From NCBI GenBank assembly GCA_964036295.1, contig OZ038465.1, forward strand, positions 26,198,870 to 26,262,869: a stretch of 64,000 nt of DNA, written 5' to 3'. Below, piece by piece: positions 22,806 through 33,076 of the stretch (positions are counted from its first letter, which is position 1; each line of letters begins with the position of its first letter). Position numbers and translations under genes: made by a program. The DNA comes from Plumapathes pennacea. Its lineage: Eukaryota; Cnidaria; Anthozoa; Antipatharia; Myriopathidae. The notes under the pieces are model-generated. The model saw only the letters and a program-made list of their open reading frames with translations, ran no database searches and had not been told where the DNA came from.

Positions 22806-24095
22806 CTAACATATACAGAATGGCTCGAGAGAATTTGATAATAATAAATCTTCTCAGTACAGGTTCACTGGAAGAGAATTTAAGATCTTATGCTGGAATT
22901 TTATTATGTATGTTCCTTGTTGATGAATGAATACATTCCAGTTTGCAACAGCCACCTTGTAATTAAACAGCACAAAATACAAATTTGAAGCAACCTGAAG
23001 TTCTCCAAAAGACAAAAACATTCTCTGTGCAGTGGAACCATAATATTTTTAAATCTGAAAGCATATCTCTTAAAAGTCCAAGGAGAAAGGTGAAAAAAGA
23101 CTTTACTTGCCACTTTGCATATACAGTATGCATACTAAAACTTTAACTTACACATGCTTTTCATGCCATGCAATAATAGATTTCAGAGTTGTTCTAAATT
23201 CTACTGATCTCTGGTATTTTGCCCTTGCCATTTATGTGTCTGTTGGCCTCCAAAAAGGAATTGTTCCTCTTCCCTGGAAGCTTTAATGTATGTCCTTATT
23301 GGCTCAGTGTTTGAACCTGCAGGTATAAGATTAAATGTTATAAATTTTTAGTTTTATAATTCAATTTTTATAATTCAATATACAAAATTACAAAATAAAA
23401 TTCACAACTTGATATATTGCAGTGTACACTGTATATACTTATATACAAGAGGAAATTGTATAAGGCAATGTAATGAAACAATAAATAGAACCTCTTCAGC
23501 CCTCCATCCCTTCGCACAATCTACATTGCTCAGGACATTCTGTAGGAATACTTCCTTGGTGTCACAGCATTGCCCTCCCAGAGAATGAATGCAGAGTCTG
23601 TGCTGAGATTTTTGGACCATATAATGTGCATTCAATACCAGTTGTACATGTGGAAGCAACATTGGTGGAATGTGCCCTTAAAACGTAATTGGTCAGGAAT
23701 GTTTTACTAGAGCCACAGCAATACCCCCAAAGTAATACATTGTGACCCTTGCAAACCAAATCTACAATGAGCTACTGTACATACTGCTGTTCACCTGAAA
23801 AATATCAAACTTACTATCTATAATCAGTATCTGTACTTCTTCCTCACGTAAAATTACATTTTCTACCAGTGCCATAATTGCAGATTAACTGCAAAGTGAT
23901 ACATCCTTTGTGCACTTCAGGGTGTTAAAAGAAGCTTCGAGTTACAACCAGTGCTGTTATCCATGTTGTGGCAGGATATCATAGCAAGCCCTACTGGGCT
24001 TTTTAGAGAAGATCCCCAGTCAAAAATTAAACATTATTATTACTAATTGCAGCTCAGATGATGGCTGTGATTAAAAAGTAACATAGTTTTCACTA
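22806..24095. other. No gene recognised
   Basis: Non-coding as far as can be seen. Confidence 0.3.
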
Positions 24096-24386
24096 TCAAA
24101 CTAAAAATCTACTTATTAAGTAATAATGATAAAATTGGATATAAGTCTTAATAGAATTTTTAAATAAGGTATAAGATTTCAGTTCTCTTAAGGACTCTGG
24201 AAGACTATTCCATATTTGTACCCCCCTGTACTTTACAGATAGTTTTCCATAATTGGTCCTCTGATAATCAATGTGTACATTACTAGCTGATCGAGTATTG
24301 TAACTAGCTAGATTTGTTGAGTGTTTTTTTTCGGAAACCGTATTGACTGTGAAATAGTATGTTTTGTTTATCAAGGTACTTTTCAA
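24096..24386 (-). mobile_element. LINE reverse transcriptase C-terminal fragment
   Basis: The frame ends in a typical non-LTR retrotransposon ORF2 tail: YNTRSASNVHIDYQRTNYGK, then YRGVQIWNSLPESLRELKS and LFKNSIKTYI. 'R-T-x-YG...G..iWN.lP..l....s...Fk..lk' is the conserved stretch after the RT domain in CR1/L2-like LINEs. Only this last part is present. The catalytic RT domain is missing upstream (right of 24386). It may be a 5'-truncated insertion. It could derive from the same clade as the LINE at 51060-54506. Confidence 0.65.
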
Positions 24387-25159
24387 TTCTCCTTTCTGTC
24401 ACTAAAGTGCTCTTGGTACTAAAACACATGGGCATCTCTTTGTACAGTGCACGTGCTTACTTTCTACACCAAAGAAAGTTCCTATTCCTAGCCACTCTGT
24501 CCTACTGGGATCAATACAGGCTGCCCTGGTAAATCAGCTGAAAGAAAAAAGAAGTCATTTGGAGTGGAGATGGGAGGTTTGACTCTATGAGACACTGCAA
24601 AATATGGAGCCTATACAATGTTCTGTTGCACAATTTCTAAAATTGTACATTTTGAACTGGTTCAGGAATGCTATCAGGTATTAGTACAAAAAATCCTTAT
24701 GGGATATAGCGAAAAACAACTGAGATCCAGTTACAACAAGCATGATTAACCCAAAATCCCTAATCATTTATCTCAGGTACAGTATAGCCTGGTTGCCCAG
24801 ATTGATAAAGGCCACACAGCATCCCATCATGTACAAGCTCTATTGTAGTGTCAAATACTCCTTTAATACAAAATAATGTTAAAAATCAGCCACGGGTACA
24901 AAAGAAAGTAAGAATATGTGTGTGCATTGAGCTCTATCGCGACAATATTGTCCAAAAAGGGTATAAGATATTTTTAACAATCAGTTATCAACATTATACA
25001 TCAATTCAAGAAGACCATAATGTTCCCCTCTAAAAAGCATGATAAAAAGAGTGTGATTCAATTTAAGGCTACCATACTAAGGATTTTTCCTGAGGTTTAG
25101 AATGGGGCTGGAGGAATCTGCTCTCCCAAAAGAGAATAGTCTGGGGCTGGGAACTCGCA

Positions 25160-26175
25160 AATAATGATTTTGCAATATTTATATCAGGAACAAATGCTTA
25201 TATACTGTAGCAAGATGAGACAAATACTGATGAACACAAGGCTACTGAATGATATTCAAAAGTTGTCCAGTGAAGACCAAACAAGCTGCTTAGAAGGTTT
25301 CCACTCAACTTTGAATCAGTTTCATCAAAGATTGTGTTTTTCATGTCTTGGAACATATTGCAGGTAGTGTACTTTTACATTCAATACCAACATTTTTTCT
25401 CTCTCTATCTGAAATCTTTCCCCTCACTATTCTTTTTTGCTCCACACATTTTTGTTCAAGACAAACAACATCTCAATAGTTTTGCTGAAAGTTTACAATG
25501 TGCATTTCACTCAATTTCTTTTTTTAATTTTCTTCTTTATTTTCTTCTTTTTTTAAGTCTTTACTGCAGACATATCTTGGCAAGTTTACATTTTAACCCT
25601 TTCACTCCCAAGAGTGACCAACTTCAATTTTCTCCTTTAGTTTCTCACCAGAAACTTATATGATACAGTAGGGAGAACTTGGCTTTTGATAGTTTGCTAA
25701 GATGAAAGGTGATTAAACTATCAATTCTCACTACATCACTCATACATTTTCTTTTTAAAAGGTTGAGAGAATCTGCATTTTGAGCTTGGGAGTGAAAGGG
25801 TTAATGAGAACTTGTTGCAGGAGCCCAAAAATACAAAGCATGGAAATGATTACTGGAGAAGAAGTTGTGCAAGAAATCAGTGTCCCTCCCACTTACGGTA
25901 AGTAACAGAAATGATCTGTGTGTAGTATATTATTTTATCCACTCTTAAGAAAGAAACTAAGAATTGTCACAGGTCGACCCAAAAATACACCCTATTGCCT
26001 TATGGTCATTTTCTCCTTCAGAATACATGTATGTGGAAGAGGTAAGGGAACTAGTGTTCAGCATGCTACTGAAGGAAATCCTATCCTTGCCAAGTACAAG
26101 GCTAAAATACCAGCTCCTTTGAACGCACAGTTTCCGGACAGACGAAGTAGAACAGAATCAGTTGTATACTAAGAG
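25160..26175 (+). pseudogene. Decayed multi-copy gene cut by a piggyBac-like MITE
   Basis: Pieces read LLNDIQKLSSEDQTSCLEGF then HSTLNQFHQR (25221-25340), CFSCLGTYC|GTAGTG..., RHILASLHF (25568-25594), then after the MITE NENLLQEPK and a donor ACG|GTAAGT near 25898, then PAPLNAQFPDRRSRTESVV (26108-26160). From memory this order resembles an uncharacterised family common in cnidarian genomes ('...LSP..QTS.LE.FHS..N.F.PK...FS..G...R..LA.LH.NEN...'). A stop falls after the QR block and the exon is split at its LHF|NEN codons by the insertion, so it is not functional. Function unknown; a transposon origin is possible. Confidence 0.45.
25593..25804 (+). mobile_element. piggyBac-like MITE with TTAA duplication
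   Basis: TTAA-CCCTTTCACTCCCAAGAG ... CTTGGGAGTGAAAGGG-TTAA. The target TTAA was part of the host exon: removing the element and one TTAA rejoins the reading frame at LHF/NEN. TTAA duplication and CCC ends are piggyBac hallmarks. It is non-coding. Related copies lie at 19424-19614 and 21428-21635. Confidence 0.75.
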
Positions 26176-26430
26176 AAAGCATAGATAAATGACTCCACAC
26201 CCTTTAAGTAAGGTTATTAGAGATTAATTTTATTATAGTTTTTGCAAAAGCCCATACTTGGAAATGCTAACTCTAATACTGAACTGATCACGAACAACTG
26301 CTGATATCATACCCATAAGCTGTTACTTTACTGTTTATCCCTGTTCCCTCCTAGAAAAACAGCTACAGCTTACAGTGTGTACAACAAATTTAAATTTACC
26401 ATGTTCTTACCAGACTTCCTTTGCTTGCAG

Positions 26431-26533
26431 TTGAGGTTCAAGATATACTTCAAGCATTAGCAGCAGTACCAACCAGCCAGCCAAGACAATGGCACGACGG
26501 CTCCTACAAAGTTAGAGAAATGTCTAAATGACT
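26431..26533 (+). other. Candidate terminal exon
   Basis: A good acceptor (TTTGCTTGCAG) at 26431 is followed by an open frame, EVQDILQALAAVPTSQPRQW and then HDGSYKVREMSK before TGA. It could be the last exon of the decayed gene to its left. No match known. Confidence 0.25.
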
Positions 26534-26666
26534 ATATCATAGGATAATGTTATTACAAATGATGCAACTGCATTATACCCATTGGCTACTGTTTATACTG
26601 TAGACATAAGCAATGTTTTATTATCTTTGGCAAGCTAACCAGGGATCAATAATTAATACAATATTA

Positions 26667-26887
26667 CAGTTCTTGGGTCCAATAGGAATCATTACAACAT
26701 GGCCATGGCTACAAAGTCCAGCAACAATATTATTTGCATGTCATTTGTCTTTTGATTCATTCTTACAAAGAATTTTCACACTTGGAAATGTTGCTTCAAG
26801 GCTCAGTGACTGCAACTATTATTACTGGCTGACAAGGATGATCACTTGGCTACATAAAATACAGAAAACATGCTTTGATATGAATGT
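26667..26887 (+). other. Candidate internal exon, unrecognised
   Basis: ATTACAG|T acceptor, open frame including FTLGNVASRLSDCNYYYWL and ending at AAT|GTAAGT. Coding-like, but no family recognised. It overlaps nothing else except the downstream flank of the minus-strand P2X7-tail-like gene. Confidence 0.2.
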
Positions 26888-26993
26888 AAGTCCAGTGTAC
26901 ACCAGCGAGTTTTCTTTCGCAAAAACACTTACTTATTCTTCGCACGGTTACTTCCTTTGCTTGGAAACTTGTAGTTTGGACCCTTTCTGTCTT

Positions 26994-27500
26994 TCAATAA
27001 TGCGCACGGCAAACTTGCTGAAGCACAGTCCCGTTAGTTAGCGCGCCAAAGTCTGGGTTGTCGAGAATACAGTTTCCTTCGATTCCGTCGGAGGCTAGTT
27101 TACCAATGGCTGCCGTGACTTCATTGCAACAACGGAATTCCATGGCAGTAGAGAGCACCTCTGTATGGCAGTTCCCGCATTTACACCTAAATTCGGAAGA
27201 ATTAATTGAGAGCCATGAGAGACGGACGTCCACAAATTGCCCTTTTAGTTATATTATAAATTGAAAATTAACGCCGTTGAAAACTAAATTCTTTTGTTCG
27301 GTGATTTTACCGTTTAACGTTCTACTTACCATGCATCCAGAGTTATATGATTTTCGGATCTGGCCTCTAATGCAGCAGCAGTTATGCCGTCCTTGTCTTC
27401 ATCTGGTTCTTCGAGCCTTCAGGAGCAAGAGGCTCGAAGCGGTATGGCTCAAAAGGCCCACTGTAACCACGCCAAAATTTTCGTCGTTATCGCTTAAGAA
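26994..27500 (-). pseudogene. P2X7-receptor-tail-like cysteine domain gene, two exons, frameshifted
   Basis: Exon 1 (about 27500 to 27330) encodes RGYSGPFEPYRFEPLAPEG, then an acidic stretch EPDEDKDGITAAALEARSEN and a donor G|GTAAGT at 27329. Exon 2 (27186 to 26994) starts after TTCCGAATTTAG and continues in frame with CKCGNCHTEVL, FRCCNEVTAAIGKL, NCILDNPDFGAL and VLQQVCRAHY, then TGA. C-x-C-x2-C, then CC-x-E, then C-I-x(n)-P-x-F and VLQ is the pattern of the cysteine-rich domain at the cytoplasmic tail of P2X7 receptors, which in invertebrates occurs in many stand-alone genes. One base is out of phase inside exon 1 and a TAA lies upstream, with no ATG seen, so I call it a pseudogene; an assembly error could also explain it. 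A further exon after GTTTGC at 'LQQ' is possible. Confidence 0.55.
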
Positions 27501-27582
27501 GTGCAGAAACACTCCTGGAGCTCGAGTTAGACTCGCAATCTTCGGAACTACATATTTTTTGATAACTTTTTTACCACGCTCT

Positions 27583-29338
27583 ATTTAACAAATAAACCAG
27601 CTTCAAGCGTGCTCCGTTCAGAAATAAAGCACGCAGCAAGTGACGAGAGCACGAAAGAAGTGTAGGGAGAAACGCGAGCCGAAGGCGAGCGTTTTTCCCC
27701 ACTTCTTGAGTGCTCTCGGCACTTGCTAAGTGCTTTATTTCTGAACGGAGCACGCTTGAAGCTGGTTTATTTGTTTTATAACATAGAACTTCAAAACTTT
27801 CACAATAAAACTGTCTTCATTCATCAAAAATGTTGAAATGCTAACAGCGATGAAAAAATAGATTCTCCTAAACGGCTCGGCGGTCCGAATTGCCAAGTCA
27901 GTACAGTTTCGCATCAATTTTTCAACCAGGCCGTCTGTTCTATAAAATTAGACAACATCTCACAGTAAAGAACTATATTTCCTGTAGAACTTTGGACTAC
28001 AAGTACATGAAATCATACAGGCGGCTAGTGCATCAAATTAACAAATTGACGTCAGTTTTTTATGTGTCTGTCCTCTTATTGATCATGAAACGCGTCATAA
28101 CCTTGTCAAAAAGTTGTGGATCCACGAGGCGCTTCGCCGAGTGGATCCGCAACTTTTTGACAATGTTATGACGCGTTTCATGATCAATAAGAGGACAGAC
28201 ACATAAAAAACTGGCGTCAATTTGTTTTTTACAATAACAAAACTCAAGCGACGACGCGGGGAAAACACGCAAGAAAACTGGATTTTGTTCGATTTGACCG
28301 AAATGTTGTCAACAACTTTTCCCGCTTTCTAATTGGTCGAGGTTGAAATTCAAGACATTTCATTGGCCAAAAAGTGACAGTTTGACGTGAGCATTTTGCG
28401 CGTGCAAAATAAAATTTTGTCAAAGAAGTTGGAAAGAAATGAAACTAGATGCTTTTCTGCTGCGGTTTTCTCGACAATTTCAAGACAAAGCTCAAGGAAA
28501 TTCGCCTCTGAACACTTCTGGTTCTCTACTTCAAATGCCGAATGTCGCTTTTGCAAGAACTGAGGTAAAATTGAAGCTGAATTCACCTTCTTCGTCCAAA
28601 TCACTGTCGTCAGCACTCGATTTTATGTGTCTGTCCTCTTATTGATAATGAAAATTAGCCAATCACAAAGCGAGAAACTGACGTGTTATTGTAAAATGCA
28701 AATTTGAAGGCAATCAACAAATGCTCCAACGGCCGACTCGAAAATTTTGTGAATGAAAACTTACCGATTTCTTGACTCTACCTCGTAGTACAATCATTTG
28801 AAGTCCGTCCGAAAATTCTTCAATCATTTTTTTCAGTCACATCGTCGGAAATTCTTTCTCTTGCATCACTACAAACACGTCTGTTCGTCTGTCTTCGCCG
28901 TTCATGTTCAGTGATTGTTCACGGCTGATCTTCTTCAACTGAATGATTTGCTCTCTCCTTCCTTGTTGAAGCATTCAACTTCACTCAAAGAACCCACTGA
29001 TGTAATTGTGACTCCCAAATATGCTGTACTTAGGGACAGTGCTTAAACCGAGTCGCTTTCCACGACGCTGACAAGAAACTTGCCGTTCTTCGACATAGAT
29101 TTTCCCTCTCCAAACTGTTGAAGTGCTTTTTGATGAGGTCACGTTCTTTACCGATTCACGGTGAACCGTACTAGCCGGTGCCTTCACTTAAAGCCAAACT
29201 TTATCTCGAAGTTGGACATTGGTGACTACTGCATTCTCGCATTATTTTCTCTTTTTTGCCAGAGGTGGACGTAAGCGTGGTTTATACTCTGGCAAACCAC
29301 GGTTTTCGACCAATCAGCGCGCGGCTTGTATCGTGACT
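27583..29338. mobile_element. Hairpin-headed transposon family C, copy 1
   Basis: Starts with a nearly perfect hairpin (27583-27781: AAATAAACCAGCTTCAAGCG... and its complement; tip GAGCCGAAGGCGAGC) and ends with GACGTAAGCGTGGTTTATA at about 29270-29290. The body is shared with 36785-37632 and with the split copy 37633-38195/43748-43990. On the minus strand it contains a coding-like frame (28981-29187) and, separately, an exon-like end at a splice donor (AAATCG|GTAAGT, 28757-28776). No transposase domain is recognisable. A second hairpin element (28034-28685) is nested inside. Confidence 0.65.
28034..28685. mobile_element. Hairpin-headed element nested in family C copy 1
   Basis: Absent from the corresponding place (GGCTAGTGCATAAAATG) of the other family C copies, so it is an insertion. 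Its left part is a long hairpin (28045-28210; TTTATGTGTCTGTCCTCTTA against its complement, tip GAGGCGCTTCGCCGAG). The sequence ATGTGTCTGTCCTCTTATTG returns a third time near its right end (28626-28646). The outer ends share GACG(T)CAGTTT. Non-coding. Confidence 0.6.
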
Positions 29339-29978
29339 ATGTTATAACAGTTTGTGTTTGGTTGTGACTAAACTGGATACTCCAAAATCAGGTTTCCGAG
29401 AGGAAACTGGGACCGAGTCAAAAATTAAATTCTCGTCAGCTCGGACCGTGTTCCGAAAACAGTACGACAGTGACGTTGATGTTTTGAAAGTTTGTTTGGC
29501 GCGCATTAGCAAGTCCGCTCGGCTGGCCGCGTCGCGCCGCCTGTGTTCCTTTTTACGCGGACGTGGAGGTCAATTCCAAATAAAACTGAAGCGGCTCAAG
29601 ACATGAGTAGAAACTGTAACCAGTCAACACCAGATACACACAAGAAGCATTGTAGTCGTGAACGTGAAAATGACAATATTACTGTTTATTTGTAAAATTT
29701 CGGGTCAGCCGGCCATTTGCTCGAGAACACAGTGGTTTTGGATGAAAATAACTTATCTATATAAGCATCCTAATACAGTAAATACGGATAAATATCTACA
29801 TATTTTTAGAATACGTTGGAAATCTGATCCGTCTATAACTGTTGGCTTCTATGGGCTTCATTATTATTCCTATTTACTTATCATTCCTGTGGTGATTTTT
29901 GACAGTTCGCACCTTCAACGCGGAATGCTTAATCTTGATTGCATGTCTTATCGTGAATGCGTTCGTCTTTTGGAGTTA

Positions 29979-31153
29979 TAATGGTAATAGGACTGAGTGG
30001 AGTCCGATTCGGTCTGTAATCATACGAGTGATTACGAAATCGGACGACCGCGCTTCGCGGGAGTCTGATTTCGTAATCACGAGTATGATTACAGACCGAC
30101 ATCGGACGACACGAAGTCCTCTTACCAATTAATCATAAATATTACAATTTCTGAGAATGAAATGATCATATAGCTTCAGCGTCTTCTCCTGTACTATACA
30201 TAAAAACAAAGCATCAAGAAGTACTTCATCGCCGATCTATTTTAACACGCGCGTACACACGGTTCGGCGTTTGTAAACACGCCGCTTGTTCGTAGTTATC
30301 TAGCTCTCAGTTATATCAACTTAAAATACTTGAGAGAAAGAAGAAGCTAATTTACCCAATGATTTGAGTTGAATGCGGATTTTTGAAGTAAAAGTAAAAA
30401 ATGTGTAAGTTCTTTACACTCAGTAAAAATCAGTAAACCCATCACGAACTCACAAATTGAAAGACAGTTTATTTCGACTTTTCAGGTTTACATTTTTTAA
30501 CATAACAGGTACTTTGAAACTCAGAATACTAGTTTATTTTTTTCACAGAAGTTTACTCCAAAGCATTCAAAGGAAATATTCAAGACTGAAAAAATCTGTA
30601 TCTTAGCGGGTCGGCACAGCAATTACAAACTTACCGATTTCTTGACGGCTTCATTTTCTAGGAGCGTTTTTCCATCACAGTCCATCACAACAAAGTTAAG
30701 TTTCTTCCATGATTTTGAAATGAATTAACGACGTTCATTGACATTGGCCGAGCCGTAAGTTTCAGAGTGTCTATAGCACAGCATGCTGGCGATGTCGTGA
30801 ACTAAACAAACACGCCCTACCGGCGAAAATTTCCTGTCTTCTTTCGTTACATAGTGACTGTTCACGTTCTTTGATTGACCACAAACTGTTCCTTGCATGT
30901 TAAGTTGTCCAAGAATTAACAAAATTCGCCTTTCAAGAAGCCACAAACTCACACCGGCAATCGAGTTTTCCACTGAAAATCAGTGTAACGCTGATTGGTG
31001 CATTTAAATTTCACTCTTGCTTATGATTGGTCAAGCCAACTGTCCGATTACAGAACAAAGAAGTATCCGATTACAGAACAATAGGTGTCCAATTAATGAT
31101 TAATCGGGGGGTTTATGAACCAATCACATTCGAGGAAATTGTAATATTTATGA
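29979..31153. mobile_element. Hairpin-headed transposon family A, copy 1 (TTA duplication)
   Basis: A 1175-bp insert flanked by TTA. The left 150 bp is a hairpin (TAATGGTAATAGGACTGAGT against AGTCCTCTTACCAATTA, tip CCGCGCTTCGCGGG). Then ATAAATATTACAATTTC, which recurs inverted at the right end (GAAATTGTAATATTTAT). It contains the minus-strand 82-codon frame annotated separately and a splice donor at about 30634. Copy 2 is at 52577-53525. TWA duplication suggests PIF/Harbinger-type mobilisation (inference). Confidence 0.7.
30725..30973 (-). CDS. 82-codon frame of hairpin-headed family A, copy 1
   Basis: ATG to TAA on the minus strand: MENSIAGVSLWLLERRILLI at the start, YVTKEDRKFSPVGRVCLVHD in the middle. 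No known domain. The copy at 53096-53344 encodes the identical protein although the DNA differs at four bases, all synonymous (Val GTA/GTC, Arg CGT/CGC, Ser AGT/AGC, Leu CTT/CTC). Flanking non-coding DNA of the two copies differs at a similar rate. This suggests selection on the protein in the mobile lineage. About 80 bases downstream on the same strand is a second coding-like piece ending at a strong splice donor, so this may be one exon of a longer gene. Function unknown. Confidence 0.45.
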   Translation of the reverse strand: MENSIAGVSLWLLERRILLILGQLNMQGTVCGQSKNVNSHYVTKEDRKFSPVGRVCLVHDIASMLCYRHSETYGSANVNERR

Positions 31154-32290
31154 TTAAGACTGATCAAGAAACACAGGATCGTACACAAGCCGTTTCAATC
31201 GCTCTCCGGAACAGTTCACGCGGTGGGATTTTTTTATCTTCGGTGTCAATATTCATCTGTGCCAGATCAGCCAGAACAAGCCTTTCTTCTTTAGTATTTT
31301 CTCCCCAAGCTAATTTTTTCCTTCTAAAACCTTTCCAGTGCCGAATTTTATTTGACTGTCTTCCGGTGTTAGATGCTTCAGACGAACCGAGGTCGTTTTT
31401 TTGTCAACAATGTTCGTAAACGGCTTCGGACGACTAACACAGAAGCATCTAACACCGGAAGACAGTCAAATAAAATTCGGCACTGGAAAGGTTTTAGAAG
31501 GAAAAAATTAGCTTGGGGAGAAAATACTAAAGAAGAAAGGCTTGTTCTGGCTGATCTGGCACAGATGAATATTGACACCGAAGATAAAAAAATCCCACCG
31601 CGTGAACTGTTCCGGAGAGCGATTGAAACGGCTTGTGTACGATCCTGTGTTTCTTGATCAGTCTTAACTCCAAAAGACGAACGCATTCACGATAAGACAT
31701 GCAATCAAGATTAAGCATTCCGCGTGAAGGTGCGAACTGTCAAAAATCATCACAGGAATGATAAGTAAATAGGAATAATAATGAAGCCCACAGAAGCCAA
31801 CAGTTATAGACGGATCAGATTTCCAACGTATTCTAAAAATATGTAGATATTTATCCGTATTTACTGTATTAGGATGCTTATATAGATAAGTTATTTTCAT
31901 CCAAAACCACTGTGTTCTCGAGCAAATGGCCGGCTGACCCGAAATTTTACAAATAAACAGTAATATTGTCATTTTCACGTTCACGACTACAATGCTTCTT
32001 GTGTGTATCTGGTGTTGACTGGTTACAGTTTCTACTCATGTCTTGAGCCGCTTCAGTTTTATTTGGAATTGACCTCCACGTCCGCGTAAAAAGGAACACA
32101 GGCGGCGCGACGCGGCCAGCCGAGCGGACTTGCTAATGCGTGCCAAACAAACTTTCAAAACATCAACGTCACTGTCGTACTGTTTTCGGAACAAGGTCCG
32201 AGCTGACGAAAATTTAATTTTTGATTCGGTCCCAGTTTCCTCTCGGAAACCTGATTTTGGAGTATCCAGTTTAGTCACAACCGTTTGTGT

Positions 32291-33076
32291 TTCTGTGTAA
32301 ACCATGCGACTGACCAACCGCTGGTATTTTCGCAGGCTCAATATTTCAGAAATTGTCGCACTTGGTAACACATTTCAAGCACAGATAATAACAACTTTCC
32401 GGTAGTTATAGATAATTCTTAGTTTTTAATAGTGCCTTTCTAGGATTGAAAAATGATTTTAAGTATTAAAGGGCCACCATGAATTTTCGTTTCAGCAGGG
32501 CTTTAATCAATTTCACTAAACTAGCTCAAGCACTTTCCTAAACCCCCGCGGGAGGGGGGGGGGGGCATTCCTATATATGAGCTATACGGGGATGTGCCGC
32601 TCAACAGGGTATACTTTTTGCCTCTTCAACTCTGGAACAGGGTATACAAATTACCGTTTCTCTCTGGAACAGGGTATATTTTTCGTTCAGTCTGGCTCTG
32701 GAGCTAGGTCGAAATTTCTTCCTGCCAGAATCCTTGATGATTTATAGTCAAGTCTGTCGCTGCAAACAGCTCTGAACTGTTTGTACAAAATCACGCAACG
32801 CTACAAGTTTAAAACTTTGAGGTGCCGACTTACCGCCAATATTCAGCCCTGTTTGAATTTGTAAAATGGTAACCTCAGTTTATAAAACGGTGGGTAAAAT
32901 TTACTAAATGCTCAGAATATTTCATAAAATGATGTTACCAGTTTCGAAAATGATGACAATGATTTAGAAAATGGAGCGTCCGTTTCATAAAGTGGAGCCC
33001 CGTTTATTTAGCAGTCTGGTGACAACTTGCGGCTTATGCGGCCGAGCAAACCTGGGACCCAGACCGTCAATCTAAC
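32291..33076. repeat. AACAGGGTATAC cluster and featureless flank
   Basis: At 32540-32700 a G run is followed by GGGGCATTCCTATATATGAG and three ACAGGGTATA units, two with CTCTGGA before them. It is probably one end of another non-autonomous element. The rest up to the ATG at 33077 is non-coding, with repeated TTTATAAA.TG-like strings. Confidence 0.45.

Larger units (their letters stand above)
29345..32290. repeat. Large palindrome, arms about 870 bp, left arm split by an insertion
   Basis: The left arm (29345-29978 plus 31154-31380) and the right arm (31441-32290) are near-identical reverse complements around a loop at 31380-31441. Both arms carry the same frame (TPKSGFREETGTESKIKFSS and onward), and the inner arms carry another coding-like segment (KKIPPRELFRRAIETAC). 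The family C-type hairpin element 29979-31153 interrupts the left arm; its flanking TTA duplicates a TTA that is single in the right arm, which proves the order of events. It may be a foldback transposon or a recent inverted duplication. Confidence 0.8.

Noticed and set aside
31027..31657. 130- and 94-codon frames near the palindrome centre as separate genes
   Set aside because: The two frames are reverse complements across the palindrome loop; at most one coding-like strand exists.
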